Source: Euclidia mi (lineage: Eukaryota > Arthropoda > Insecta > Lepidoptera > Erebidae). From it: a stretch of 64,000 bases of DNA. Below, in pieces: positions 20,486 through 34,161 of the stretch. The stretch's first letter is position 1, and each line of letters opens with the position of its first letter. The stretch covers positions 2,522,830 through 2,586,829 of the forward strand of contig OX123191.2 of the NCBI GenBank assembly GCA_944739405.2, read 5' to 3'. A model generated the notes under the pieces. The model was not told the origin of the DNA. It saw only the letters and a program-made list of their open reading frames with translations, and did no database searches. The position numbers and the translations under genes are program-made.

Positions 20486-22086
20486 CTGAAACAAACAAAA
20501 AATAAATTAAAGGGTTGCTTTGAAAGCGCTCTTGCATAAGCCCGCCTGGATTAATGTTAGAAGAAAAAATGTCCGATCTCTATAAATATTTTATCTGTGA
20601 AAAGGTTATACTTCGGTACCGTTTATATATACTTAAGTATTTTACATAGGCCTCTAACCAATTACAAGTTATTGAAGTAAATTTTCCAGCAAAATTACAG
20701 CCTAAATGTAATGCCAATTTAAGTCTAGACAAATGAAGTGACTATGTCTGGCCTTATTTAAAATTAGGACAAAAGATAGAGCCGTCAGTTGGTAACGGTT
20801 TTATATTTACATAATCACTCAGGTACTTTTAGGCTGTGGGAAAATGAGCGAGCACATTTTGGGTACTTTATTATGAAAACGGATCGTAATTCATTCGCCC
20901 ATTGACTTGTTGGAGTGGGTATCGAATGTATCGCTTGCACTCAGCCTAATTTGTGGGGAGGCGTGTAATGAACGTACCGTAACGTGTCACGTGACTTTGA
21001 GTCATTTATGCCCCGTGCACCCTCCGTGAATTCAGCTTTTTGTTATCATTTTTTACTGTAATTACTTTGATAATATGCTGTCTGATGGCAAGGGGGGAAT
21101 AGTATTCGTCATCGCATGAGCTGTCACGTTTTAAAGCATGTTTGTTTAGGATATGTATCGTTGAGTATGCTCTCGAATGAAAAATTACATTTACTTTATA
21201 CTTATAATGAAAGTTCAATGAACTCGGAAAATAACTGTCGGTCGACTGGCATCAGTTTACGTTTATATTCGTATCTCATAATGAAGCGCTCGGTTCAATT
21301 TAATAAATCGCCTTAAGTTATTGGATTTTTCCATTAGATATTTTTAGCAATTACAGAGTTTAGAAATGTTCATGATTGAAAGCTTAGCTGTTTTCTTTAG
21401 CGTGGACTTTAATATATAATTCGTGAAATTGAGTTGTAATATAAGTACCTACCTATAATTTTATTTATGTATGTATTATTTATACTTGAATAGTATGTAT
21501 TTGGTGCAAAGTACATATAATTTAGACCCCCTTTCACATCATGTCCGAAAACACAAGCCTATCATTATCAATCAATTGAAAATCGATGGATAATTTGAGC
21601 GGTCTGAATAACCTTGTCACATCCAATATGTACGTGCATATCCGTTGGTCAACGACAAATTTGCTAACGATTTAGGACAATTATTATTATATGCTGGACG
21701 AATATTTGTATAAAATATAATATTTTCTTATAGCCATCGTTCTTATACGTTATTTGTTGTATTATTGAAAACTAAAGGAAAAGTCCGAAGCATGCGGATC
21801 CGGCTAGCATGTATGATAAAAGTAGTTAATGTAGAGGTTTGTAGGGATAGAAGCAAGTGGAGTTATTTTGTCTCTGCCCACCCTGACGGGAGAAAAGTGT
21901 ATTAAAAAACTTCTTTCGCAATTTCCAGGGCTAGAATATGTTTGACAATAGTTGTTTCATTTTAAGTAGATACAATTTTCACCTTTCATAGGTGTGGTAA
22001 AGGACTTGACAGGCTGGCCGGTAGTTGGTATAATATTTACTTCAGATAACGTGTCGTTGAAACATTTATTTATTTGGGAACATAAC

Positions 22087-22122
22087 TGACAATATTTCTA
22101 GAATAGTCTAGAAATATTGTCA
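22087..22122. repeat. Perfect 16-bp inverted repeat, 4-nt loop
   Basis: The arm tgacaatatttctaga at 22087-22102 is exactly mirrored at 22107-22122 around ATAG. It is not part of a known repeat here. Confidence 0.9.
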
Positions 22123-25100
22123 TTGGCTTAGTTCTTCAGAGCTTTGAAAGAAAAGGTTTTATGCGAATTTCATGTTCGTTTCGTAACGAGCGTAAATAAA
22201 AGAGCAAACGAAGAGACATATTAAAACAAGACAAGAATATAAAACCCTAGAGAGATGTTTAGTATCTGACTTCCAAATAATTAATTAAAAATGCAATATC
22301 AGTTCTGAGTGATTTTTTATCACAGCCATTTTCTCGAGATAAATTAACAAAAAAACAACAAAAGCATTGTCGTCAAAAGAAAATTACACATCACAAAACT
22401 AGCTCATCAGCGTGTTTAATTAAAAACGTGCTTTCTTTTTCACACGAATGAGGTTTGTAATCAGCGTGAGAGAGACAAAATGTGTTGTGTGCAGACTTTT
22501 TGTTTCTGCCAAATGTTTATTAGGGATTGAAATTTTAAGGGCATCCCTTGACGCGTTTGCTTCGCTTTAATTAAGGGGATTGAAGGATCGGGATGGTAAA
22601 GTTCAGCAGTTAAGTCCTTTGTTATTGTAAAAAGTGTAATATCGTGCGAAAATTCGCGAATCATGTTTGCCTTTTACTTTTTAAAGCTGCTTTGAAGAAA
22701 CGTCTTTGTCTTGAGAGCTCGCGAACTCTCGTCTTGCAAGAAAATGTTCTCCAGTTTGATAAAACTTTCTAACAGTGGTTTTATACGTATACAGTAGATA
22801 TTTTTGTTTTTACATTTTCCTATATTGTATTATAATTATGAGTCAATATAGTATTATTTTTAGGCAGTTGAGAATAGTCCTTGATTCAGAAAGCGGTATT
22901 TCTCAATACAACCTCCATCGTAAGGCTTAATTTTTGAAGCACTAAGTAACGAGGGTCTGAAGGGTTTCTAAGCACTATAAAATTTTTAAAGCCGTATTTT
23001 TCTGTACTTAGCATTTAAAATCTGACGTGGTATTTATATCATTCTTTTACTTCACCATAGTTTACTTCTACATACAAAGCTTGGAAAACCGGGGAAAAGT
23101 AGAGTAATACCTAATTCGCTATATACTGCGGTCAGTGTGATAAGCGGTTTTTTGATGAAATCACACCTTCTGACATATGAATAGGCAAAACAACTACCAA
23201 GGATAAAAAATACCACGTATCCTGTAAAAACATGTTTACATTGTCGTTACTCGATATATTACCTAAAAAATAGAAGGTTATTTAATGTTGATGCGTAGAT
23301 AGCTACGTGATTAAGAGCCGTTACGGATATATTATTGTTTATAAGAATAGTTTTCTAATGAGAAAAATATGGTAAAGCAAATAATATGAAATACATATAT
23401 TATTATAATCATTATAGAGGGACCAAATTCGTCGTTTCTGTTTATTCTGCCAAACATCCGGTGTAAATCTACTACATACGTATATATAGATAAACAACTT
23501 TGTATTCAATAACTATAATAATTACTTGTGTTATATGTAAAAAGAGAGAAGATATAAAAAGCAAATACAATCCTGTATCAAAACTAAAACTTTGAAAATA
23601 ACGACACAATACATTTCCCACCTCCAATTCAAAAGAAATCGAATTCTAAAAAATCATTACGGTTTCCTCGGCACCGCCAGAGCCGCCATCGAGACTTTTT
23701 TAAATTTAATTCAGCTGGAATCGCGCGCAATACCTATTTGGAGTGAAGGAAGTTGTAAAAAGATACTGTTAAAAGTCCAACGGTTCGTTTCGACCCTTAT
23801 ATTTGTTTGTTTTACTTTTATTTAGAGAGTCGCAAGAACAACGTCATCTTCCCTTTTTTAATAAAGTCTGTTTATTATTTTATTTATGTTTGGAAATATT
23901 GACAGAGGACCGGAATAATAATCCACTTACACACTAATAATGGTTTGTGTAAACTTCATCGGGTCACAAAATATATTTAGGGTATTTGTTTCGTCTTCGC
24001 GTTTTTGTTCTATTTCAGGAACATTCATTGTTAACATTGTGAAGTTGTCTTTGGCAACCAAGAATGTGATTTTAGCATGAGTTAAATATTATTTTTGCTT
24101 GATTGCGTTGACATGAAGTTTGTCAACTCGTATGTAGACGGGCCGTTGGATTATCTCCTAATTTTATTACGAATACAATAAATCCGACGCCAGGATCCAA
24201 GTTAGTCATGGATCTTAACTGAAATAACGCCACTCAATTCAAAAATAAACACAAACATATCCAAGAACCTATGATAAATGAAATAATACCGTAAATCTAT
24301 AAAGCCAAGTTAAACTCCAGTCAATCCTATCAAGTACAGAGTGACCCAATATTCTCTAAATATAAACTGTCTAGCTGTCAATGTTGTCTATTTGATTTGA
24401 GCCTGCTTTGATATGTTACATTCAGGTCTACATTTAGTTTCACTCAATATCTTTGGAGTCAATGGCTATGAAAGTCAGATGCAAGGTGCCAGTCAACCAT
24501 CAACCTAGTTTTATAAGTGTGTCAACTATAGTCATACATTGATATGCTCACATAAGCAAATACCTAGACGAGAAACAAACATTCCAAGAAAATCTATTTG
24601 AGAGTTGAGGCTCACAATATTAACACAAAATATTTTACCAAAACCTATGATATGATAATATGAATATATCCTTGTCTCAAGAGAAAGCTGAAGAAACAAT
24701 AAATCTCACTGAATATTTGAACACGACACAAATATCTGTAGACAAAAAGAATTTGCCCTAGCGAAGAGATAGATAGAATCAGCAACACCCGAAATATAGT
24801 TCTTGCTTTATTCATGCATTCTTTATTGATATAATATTGGATGACCAAATATTTGAGGAAATAAATTGAGTAAGTTTTTGTATAGAACGTGAAACTAATA
24901 TTAATTCTACGGCACCTCAATGTCTAGCTGTGTCTGAAAATCGATACGTTCTATAAATTCTGTATCAGTCACGTCAGATTTGAGTCTAAATTTGGAAATA
25001 GAATTATTTATTCTGATATACTATGAAAACTTTATAACCTAGTTTCAAAATTGATTGGATTCGGTTTGATTTCATATAAGAAATATAATTAAAATAACAT

Positions 25101-27496
25101 ATACCTACTGTAATATTTGTTGAAGTGTTCAGTTGCGGCTCATAAACGAATATGATAAAAATATTATGACAGAATTATTGTTTAGGTCATGGATACCTAT
25201 CATAAATTAAGCCAGATGATCCAAAAGAAGGAGCCATCTCATCTATTGACGCTTCACACTCTATTGTCAACTATTATGAATTGTGTAACCATAATTTTTT
25301 TTTATGTAACGAGCCGATCTTGTTACATAAATGACCACAAATAAAATATGAATATAAGTATTGAGAAAAGTAGGAATTACTGTTTTACATGGATGTCCCA
25401 ACGCAAATAAAATTACTCCTGATTTGGAGGACAATCAAAATATCGAATGCAAAGAAAGGAAAACTGCCTTTGATGTACATTTATCTTTCATCGAGCATTT
25501 TATGCTTATTTACCGTACTTTGGGCATTACTTAGGTAATCGGTTAAATCAAGCCTATAAATAAGTTCGTATCCACTCCGTGGGATGAAAAAGGATTCCCC
25601 GTAGGCGTTCCCATTTCTACAATGTTCGATACCAATCTATCTGCCACACAGGTAATCGGAGATAGGTCAGGACTGGCAGCTAAAGAAACGAATAAATTCT
25701 ACTGACTGAAAGTGTATGTTAAAATAACGTCTACTTCAAAGTTAATTCTGACTGTATGTTTCTCGTGGGTGGATTCGTTATAAAATTATATTCTTACCTT
25801 AAGAACTAATAGGCTATAAATAAATAAAATACGTCACATTTTTAGTAAACTTTTCCACAATATATGTAGACCAAAATCAATGCATAGATGAGAGATATGA
25901 AATCAGGTGTATTTTTTATTTTATTTCTCATTCGATTGTATCAGCGATGACGCTATCGGAAAAAATCCAAATAGCGTTATTTTTAATATCCTGGAAATAA
26001 AATTAGTTTCATTTCAACTCGTAACGTTCAATCTGCCCTTAAGCCGATAAAAACGAATGAAACAGAAAATATTGAGAATGAAAATGTTCGTTACGAAAAT
26101 TTCTCACATAATTTCAAAAGACGAGTGTGTAGAATCACTGCTTTGATCTTTGTCACGAACACAAAATGCCACATTAAAATAATAGGAACGAGGTACGTGC
26201 TTACTTAATGTTAAGCTCTCGTTCCATTAACCGAACGCTCGAACGTTCGGTCATAAGCTTTTATCGTTGAATTTGTTTTGATAAAATATTACGTCTTTTC
26301 GGCTTTCGAGGACACGCCTTAAAATTGCTGGGTGATTATTAGAGCTTGTTTGTGGACAAAGGATTTGTAGACGCCTATTTATTTTATGATTGGATGTTTT
26401 TTTTATATTTAGCAAAATCTGTTGTTGTAGGATATTTAAAGGTAATTTTGTACTAGGCTTTTTGTCTATTGTCCGCAAAAACAAAATCTCAATGAATCAA
26501 ACTGACCTTGAAATCAACCCTTGTAAATATTTTTTAATTCTAGAAACTAAAAATATTATGGAATAGGTCTACCAACTTCAAATACTGCAGCACTTAGAAG
26601 AAAAAGCAATGATACATGAAGTCGAAGAGGTTTTAGGTCTAGGGAGGATCCTAGAAACCCCAGAAATCATTCTCAGTGAATGAAGTACCCTTTACACCTT
26701 TATTTAGAAGCGATTATGCTAGGAAAGGCCATACTAGTACTCAACGTTACCAACTTTTTCCTTTAGAAAAATCTTCAATCTACCCTTAGGGGTGTAGTAT
26801 TACAAATCCTTCTCTAGTAGCGCCTGCATCATAATAAAGCCCTAAGTCCAAATTTAATTTAATAGATTCAGTAGTTTAGCCTTCGCAATGATATATCAGC
26901 CAAGGAAATAATGAAATGATGATTATACCTAACGATCACAGTGACGATTTTTTCGTCCTAGTTAAAATACCTTATAATTAAGACGAAAAAACTGTCAGTG
27001 TGACCTACATTGAGAAAACAGTTCCAAACATCTGTACAAATTGTTTTATTATAATGTGTCCTTTTAAAAGTATATGCTATAAAACTTTGGTAATAAAAAT
27101 GTAAATTCCAGTGTTTTGCGATGCCCTCGAGCTAAATCCTGCGTAGGCAACGAGGAAAAATAGTTACCCGCTTTTGAACATTTTTATTAACTTTTCTTGT
27201 GTCTGACGCAATTTTGAATCCATCTTGTATAAAACATGTTCAGTAATGTTGCCGACAACCTATGTTTTATTACTTGTGATGTGTTCTAGACGTATTTTTT
27301 ATTTAGAATTTATGTAGCATAACAAAGAACACTATCTGGTGTTTTTAAGAGCATTGTGGATTAGATACCAAGGGTCTTATTAGGCTTGAGGGCAATCAGA
27401 GGGTGACGGGGAGAGTTATACTAGCATATGCGATGGTGATCAAAAATGAAATTATTCGAATGAGAATAAAAGTCGTTAATTTAGCTTTTGTTTTTT

Positions 27497-27710
27497 AAAT
27501 TGTTAATTATCACTTGCTAAACGGTGAAGGAAAACATCGTGAGGAATCCTGCATGTCTGAGAGTTATCCATAATGTTCTCGAAAGACATGTGAAGTCTGC
27601 CAACCCGCACTTGGCCAGCGTGGTGGACTATGGCCTTAAACTCCTCATAGTGAGAAGAGACCCGTGCCCTGCAGTGGGACAGATTAAAGGGCTGATGATG
27701 ATGATGATGA
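27497..27710 (+). repeat. SINE-B tail (type ii), 5'-truncated
   Basis: The tail is present from aaattgttaattatcacttg through cgtgaggaatcctgcatgtc and gacccgtgccctgcagtggg to (gat)n at 27691-27710. The tRNA head is missing. Confidence 0.8.
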
Positions 27711-27742
27711 ATATAACTTTCCAGATATTCAAGCAAAACTGA

Positions 27743-27820
27743 CCGTTGGCTGACCACATAGTTCAAAGAACCGCTAGCTCAAGACCCAGCGGTTCTTTGA
27801 ACTATCTGGTCTGCCAACGG
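27743..27820. repeat. 33-bp hairpin (two mismatches)
   Basis: Arms 27743-27775 and 27788-27820 pair over 33 bp with two mismatches around a 12-nt loop. It lies just before an RTE-like 3' fragment. Confidence 0.85.
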
Positions 27821-27821
27821 C

Positions 27822-27885
27822 CTGTCATGCTGAATGATCCCTACTGCCCAAGAGCAGTATGGATCCCTCAGCATGGCAGACCCAC
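27822..27885. repeat. Second imperfect hairpin, adjacent
   Basis: The sequence ctgtcatgctga...gatccctactgc pairs with gcagtatggatcc...cagcatggcag with several mismatches. It directly follows the first hairpin. Confidence 0.7.
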
Positions 27886-27886
27886 A

Positions 27887-27995
27887 ATTTTACTGGACTC
27901 GCGGGAAGTAGTTGGATTTGGGCGGCTTAAGATCGGTCTGTGTGAAAAACTTTTGAAGAGGCCTATTATGTTAAGTAGAGCACGTCTTTAGGCTA
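27887..27995 (+). repeat. RTE-like 3' fragment
   Basis: The phrases ggcttaagatcggtctgtgtg, aagaggcctat and aaaatgatga follow the order of the 3' end of the RTE relic at 6891-7020, on the opposite strand. Confidence 0.5.
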
Positions 27996-29436
27996 AAATG
28001 ATGAAGTAGATTTGGATATTATTTTATTATTTTCTAAAAATGTTATGTAACTCAGCAGAAAGTCTCTTAAGCTGATTCTGACCTGGGCCTTAAATCAAGG
28101 AAACTAATATAGATACAGTACGCCCTATACATTGTAAATGAAAAAAAAATGGCAATCATAATAAATTAATCAGAAGTTTTCATTCCTGACATCATGTAAA
28201 ACAAGATATATGAATCACGTCGATAAAAAGTGAAGCCACTTTTTATATAGGAAGCTGAGTTGACTTGCGAATTTTCGCGATTTGATATAGATCATTAAAC
28301 ATAATCACGATAAAATACCATACTTATAAAGCCGTAGACACAAGCGTAACCCTTTCAGAATAAGCAAATATAATGCTACATTACATAATACCACATACAG
28401 AATTGTTGAATACTTAAACAAATTATGTCACCCCAAAAACACCAACAAAGTAAAGTTCATTAATATCTAACACAACATAAGATCTAAAATAAACATCAAA
28501 CAAGTAGGCAGCATTCACGGAGCGAAAACTCAGCTTAAATTCAATTAAAACGATTCACTGGCATTACGAAAATGCCCGAAATAGCCGAAATCACTCGAAC
28601 ATGTATTGTGTAGGAAATTCTCGAAATGCCGCCATACGTATATGATAGGGCCTTATTTTTCTACTCAGGAGGAAATCGTCTTAACCTTATAGAGTTGGTT
28701 TAATCCTTTAAGAACATTGTCTTTACGCTTTTGTGCTGATACTCGGGGAATCGAGACGTATCCTGATAATGGGATCTTTTTAAGGATTTTAATGAAATAT
28801 AAATGATTTCTTTTTTTCGATGGAATCTATTACTCGTAATGGTATTATTCTGAGTGATTTGTCTAATTCGGTAACCGGCTTGAACATTGTAATTTCGGGA
28901 AATATTTTTGTGTTATATTTTATTGGACTCGCTAGCAATTTTGTTATGCCGTCTTATAATTCTTACATCAATAGAATTATTTTACAAAATAACGTTTATC
29001 GTAGTTTCAGATAAAGTAAGATAAAAAGGAAAAGACTGATGTTTAATAAAATCCTCAGTTTAGTTTATTTAATAGTAGTGAACACGATATAATCCGTCTT
29101 AAGGAGGATTTACACAATCTTATTACTTAGTGGTTAATATTTTTCCTCTAAAACATTTTGAACTTCGTCTCGAAATAAATATGTTGCGAGGTATTAAGAC
29201 ATACACGTATGTACTCCATTATTATTTAAGAAAAACATATAACAGTAAAGAAAATGTTTGTTTACCTACTTCAAAAAAGCAGGAAGTAAACTTACTTTTT
29301 GTTTGTTTTCTTAGAACTTCATGATTTATTAAACAAATTCCGAAATTATTCTTACTGCTTGGAAGGATATTCATTTGTAGTCCGATCGTTTGGTCCCATA
29401 TTAGTATCCGAGATATTATACAATTTAAAGCATACA

Positions 29437-29645
29437 TACATACATAGGTAGACTCACGCCTGTTTCCCGGAGGGGTAGGCAGAGACTACGGAACGCCATT
29501 TGAAGCGATCCTGACATACCTCTCTTGCTTCATTCACTCCGATCAAGTTTCTCATGCATGCTCTTCTGCTTAGGGTAATTCTGACCTGTCCTTTTTTTAG
29601 GATGTCTCCAATCTGATCAGCGAACGTCCGCCTAGGTTTTCCCCT
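29437..29645 (-). repeat. SINE-C copy
   Basis: On the minus strand it has a body with gatcagattggagacatcc and gagaaacttgatcgg, then ggcgttccgtagtctctgcc, and ends aacaggcgtgagtctacc followed by (TATG)n. The best comparison copies are at 51066 and 53395. Confidence 0.75.
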
Positions 29646-29744
29646 TAATTTAAAGCAGCTTTTAATAATTTTTCTTTTTTGATATTTTTGTAACTTGTTT
29701 GATACTGCGTATTTATTGAATTTAAAACAGTAAAATTTTCGTCA

Positions 29745-29955
29745 TCTTTATATATAAAATCCTTGCGTTACTGACTTACTGACAGACAAGCTACAGCCAA
29801 AACTGTTAGGCATAGGAAGCTGAAATTTGGCATGTAAGTTCATTGGGGACCTTAGGGGTGCACTAAGACGAGAAGATCCGGAAATTCTCACGTGATCGGG
29901 CAGACTTAGGTAAATTTAAAAAAAATGTGCAAGCGTAGCTGCTCGCATCCTCTAG
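29745..29955 (+). mobile_element. Complete short Helitron (211 bp)
   Basis: It starts TC after A (TCTTTATATATAAAATCC). It holds cagccaaaactgttaggc and a terminal region gcaagcgtagctgctcgc that can fold, and ends CTAG before T. These are the Helitron end rules. There is no coding capacity. Relatives are at 13863-14068 (inverted) and, diverged, near 38805, 44150 and 46630. Confidence 0.75.
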
Positions 29956-30315
29956 TTAACATTATTGTCAAACCATTATGACAGCATCATTCAACTAGAT
30001 TTACAGGATGATTTCTTTTACACGCATTCTATGGTTGTTGTTGGTGTTTCATCGTTCAACGATCGTCATTGTAATAATGATGTCAGTTTTAATATTTAAC
30101 GCTCCCCTTCTCTTTAGCTCACTCACAAGTTGACGTATTAATTGATGTATCGAAATTTCTTGAAACTGAACCTTAGGTACATAGTAGGCGATTAATTGAT
30201 ACTATCGCTTTACACTTTATTTTAATCGAGCACTCTCAAAAATTCTCAAAAAAATTCAATAATTTTCTTTATTTGCTGAGATCATTTTGAAATGTGTCAT
30301 AGTAGTTACGAATAA

Positions 30316-30708
30316 GAGACAGCGATAGCCTAGTGGAGATACCAACACACTGCAATGCAGAGGGTATCGGGTTCGAATCCACGGCGCGCACCGATGACTT
30401 TTCGAAGTTAAGTGCGTATTAAATTGTTAATTATCGCTTGCCCCGTGCCTCGGAGAGCACGTTAAACCGTCGGTCCCGGCTGTCATGAAGATTTTTGACA
30501 GTCGTTACGGGGAGTAAGTACCCTCAAATAAACTGATACTGGTCTAAACCATAGAATATCTCTATCCCTTTGGGTTACGGAGGTCAGACGGCAGTCGCTC
30601 TGTGGAAAAGTTGATATTCTGTCATATCTGGTTAGACCAGTAAGCGGACCTCGTGCTCCAAGGCTGTAAGTCTTGGATGCAACCGGGATAACGCTAGGGC
30701 GATGATGG
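30316..30708 (+). repeat. SINE-B, tail type i, with 11-bp target-site duplication
   Basis: The head gacagcgatagcctagtgg, the B-box gggttcgaatcc and the tail with gagcacgttaaaccgtcgg are all present. It is flanked by agttacgaata at 30305-30315 and 30709-30719. This is the best full-length copy. Confidence 0.92.
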
Positions 30709-31380
30709 AGTTACGAATACGAGAGTTTCGGTTTCGCGACAATAGGTGGCCTTTGTGCTAGTCTTATGTTTAAGTTTATTATTACAAACTTTTATCAAAA
30801 TCAGTTCAGTATTTATTCATACATCAACCCTCTTTGAACAAAATTATTTTTTATATATTATTATTTAGAAAACGCAGTATTTGTAAAAAATGCTTTTGTT
30901 ACATTTTCAGCATTCTACTGGATTGTTAAGCTTATATAGGTGTACATGTTAATTATAAATAGTGACATGCCAGCTTCCACATACTGAAAGTAGTATCTGC
31001 AACGCTGAAGAGGTAAGCAAAAAAAATCTCGTTTATAAAACCTAATTTATTTTGCATAACCAATCCATTTTTAAACAATAAACGTGAACAATTTTTTGTT
31101 GCACAAAATTTCTGGCATTCCCATTGTTCATTCGCATAAGTTGCTATCAACTACCTGCTTCTTACCTGTATCATTTAAACAATTCCTTAGGGCGCGCTTA
31201 GTGACACACTGCCGGCTTATTATGCCAAAGAAAAACATAACTTCAAAGTTTGGTAATAAAATTCAAACTTCAATAACACGTGTCATGCGTACTCCACGCT
31301 AAAATATTCCGAGAAATGTTTCCCGGTGAGTCAAATTTCAACCTTAACCATATGTCATTAAGTTATGTTTTTGTTTGTCG

Positions 31381-31434
31381 CAAAAAATCTCCTGTCGGTC
31401 TGAGTCAGTGTGTCGGACCTTAGAGATTTTTTCT
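31381..31434. repeat. Imperfect hairpin, about 54 nt
   Basis: The 10-bp arms aaaaaatctc/gagatttttt enclose a further ggtctga/tcggacc pairing and a small loop. It could be transcribed, but nothing shows that it is. Confidence 0.4.
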
Positions 31435-32107
31435 AACAAATCCCTCAAATTGATCACAAGGCACGTTTACGTTGTAAAGGCACAGAAGTTTACCTGGAGG
31501 TAGAATTTTTTGGGTTTATTCAATTTCTTTAATAGGCACACAACGCGCTTCTCCGAAGTTATTGTGTAAAAGGACCTCAAGAGTGGCTTTTGTGAGTTTA
31601 GCGAAACGAATTTCTTCTATTTGTATTGATTGGCGGAGAAAGAAATAATTGTTGACAAAAGGAATAATTGTGCCTTAGGGATCGACGGTTTGTTCAATTC
31701 TTAGAGATCTGTCTAAAGGCGCTTGAAAGCAATGTTACTTCGAATGATGCTATTTGGAGGTACCTGTCTCATAACAGGTAGACAAGAGGTAATATAAATT
31801 AACTTTAAATATTTATTCAGTTGAGTCAAAAAGTTATACATCAGATAATCTGATAATCGTTGCCACAAATATTGATCCACAGAGTACACATGTAGATAAA
31901 ATGCCTTATTTCACGAACTTACGATTTAGTTTGTATTTACTCCCTACTTTATTGGCCCAGTGGAGTGACAAAATATTTGGTTTTATGATATACTTTTTAA
32001 CTTTCGCGACTTCTACACGTTCTAAAATGTATGTACTGCGTCTATATCGTTTTATGTTTATGTAATTTGAAGTCTTGTTATTGATTTTTTTTCTATTGAA
32101 CTTACAG

Positions 32108-32232
32108 ATATACATACATAGACTCACGCCTGTTTCCCGGAGGAGTAGGCAGAGACTACGGAACGCCATTTGCAACAATCCTAACATATCTCTCTTGCTT
32201 CATTCACCCCCATCAGATTCCTCATGCATGCA
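32108..32232 (-). repeat. SINE-C copy, partial
   Basis: The sequence atacatacatagactcacgc through gtaggcagagactacggaac to ctcatgcatgca is present. It is the 3' part only, with the (TATG)-type tail at 32108. Confidence 0.75.
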
Positions 32233-33847
32233 TTGAACTTACATTATGCAAAAAAGAACTAAAAAAAAAAACGATTTTATACAGGCAAAAATGAGCAAGC
32301 AAGTAAAACCGCAGTTGCAAGAAAGTAATTAAACATTAATCTAAACCCAAATGCAACCAAAGCAGTAGGTATTAAGGCTACTTAGATTGTAACTATAACA
32401 CAACTGAATAATCTCTAAACTCAAAGTGGTGAACCTAAAATATTCATAGCAAACATTCACATTTCTCTCCAAACAATTCAATCCATAACTGACTTCTCAG
32501 TTGATACAACTCACGTCCGCATTTACAACCTAACGGCCAAGATACGGCGAACTTCTCAATAAAGACAGTCGTAACTTCAGCTGGTGACGCAGAATGGGAC
32601 CTTGACCTCTAGGTAGGCAGCTATCTAGTATCTTTATCACTGGTTCAAAGACATAAGTTGTAGGTAGCGGCCGATTTATCATCCACAAAGTTTGATAGTG
32701 CCTTCGATATTTTAGGTTATCATTTACTTTCGACAGCTCAGTTCTTATTGGTGTTTACTTATGTTACGAAATAAACGTAAGTTATAGTTGTTTGCGGAAC
32801 TGAAAAATATTGATTTATATTGATATTGAAGTAATTTTGTAAACAGCTTTGTTGATGACTTCATTTGTTGCTTAGTACACGGTAGTAATGTTTTAGGGGT
32901 TCTGGCTTTAAAGAACAGCTTTGACCTGAACTAGCCCTTGCCACAGACTGTCCCAGTGGTTATTCTTGTTAATCAACCCAGACTAAGTCATACTACATAA
33001 AGCAAAAACATATTTGTTTTACTAAATTTTAAATGCGCCAGTAAGCGCTTGAGAGAAAAAACTCTGAAACCATAACTTTTTATGAGAAGACCACTTTTAA
33101 GTCAAAGTCAAAAAAATAAACTTCCTGGTCTAGTAATTAACAGCACTGAGAGAGATTTTAGATTTATTCTGACAAAGATCTTGTGACGAGTACGACATTT
33201 ATTCTGTGTCTGGATTTATGTCATTTCTGTAAGTTTGGCAATAAATTTATCAGAAACTGGTTTCAATAATAAAAGCTCGACCTTATTACAGACCAGATGA
33301 ATATACACATATTCAAATATTTGAATTTCAAATGCAATTTCAAAATGCATTCACGTGTTACTTCGATATAGATTACCAAAAAAAAAATTAAGTATTAAGC
33401 GACGCGGCGTGGCTACAATAAAAACGGCGATCGTTAAAAGCAGTTAATATAAATTGACCATTAGTTAATTGAAAGCCAATAACAAGCTTGTGAACGACAA
33501 ATTAATGGTTCCATAATTTTATACATGAAAGAAGTTACTTTACGTTAGTAATATGGCATAATAGTTACTAACCGTGGACGATTTATGGAGGCAGAATTGG
33601 ATGCCTCAGGTATTTTCTCCTAGTAGATGTATTTTAGAATTAGCTGAAGAAAGATTTTTGTAGCATAAACATAGTACTTATACATAGTTTAAAAAAATAC
33701 ATTAAATAAAACAAGAACATGATATTAATTATTTACAAATAATCTACATCTAAAAATAAAAGGAGTTTGATAGTGAATGATGAAGGAATCTCGATGAAAT
33801 CAATAATTCTGTTAAGCTACTTGTTATCTTAGCTAAAGCGTACTTGT

Positions 33848-34161
33848 TCATCATCATCAGCCCTGTATATATACTGTTCCACTGCTGGGCACGGGCCTCG
33901 TCTCACTATGAGAAGGGTAAGGCCATAGTCTACCACGCTGGCCTAGTGCGGGTCAGCAGACTTCACATGTTCATCGAGAACATTATGGAGAACCCTCAGA
34001 GATGCAGGTTTCCTCACGATGTTTTCCTTCACCGTTTAGCGAGCGATAAATTAACAATTTAAGACGCACATAACTCCGAAAAGTCATTGGTGCGCGCCGT
34101 GGATTATAACCCGGACCCTCTGCGTAGCAGTCCGTCGGTCTCTCCACTCAGCTATCGCTGC
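33848..34161 (-). repeat. SINE-B, tail type ii
   Basis: On the minus strand the head gcagcgatagctgagtgg is followed by the B-box region ggttataatccacgg, the tail cctgcatctctgagggttc and a (GAT)n end at 33848-33858. Confidence 0.85.

Noticed and set aside
20480..20488. CAGGTTAGT as a splice donor on the minus strand
   Set aside because: It fits a donor consensus, but the T-rich tract before it and its position just upstream of the signal-peptide ATG fit an acceptor better. RNA reads would decide.
22318..22338. tatcacagccatttt match to the miR-2/miR-13 family start
   Set aside because: No complementary arm is found within 100 bases on either side, so no precursor hairpin can form. The match is likely chance.
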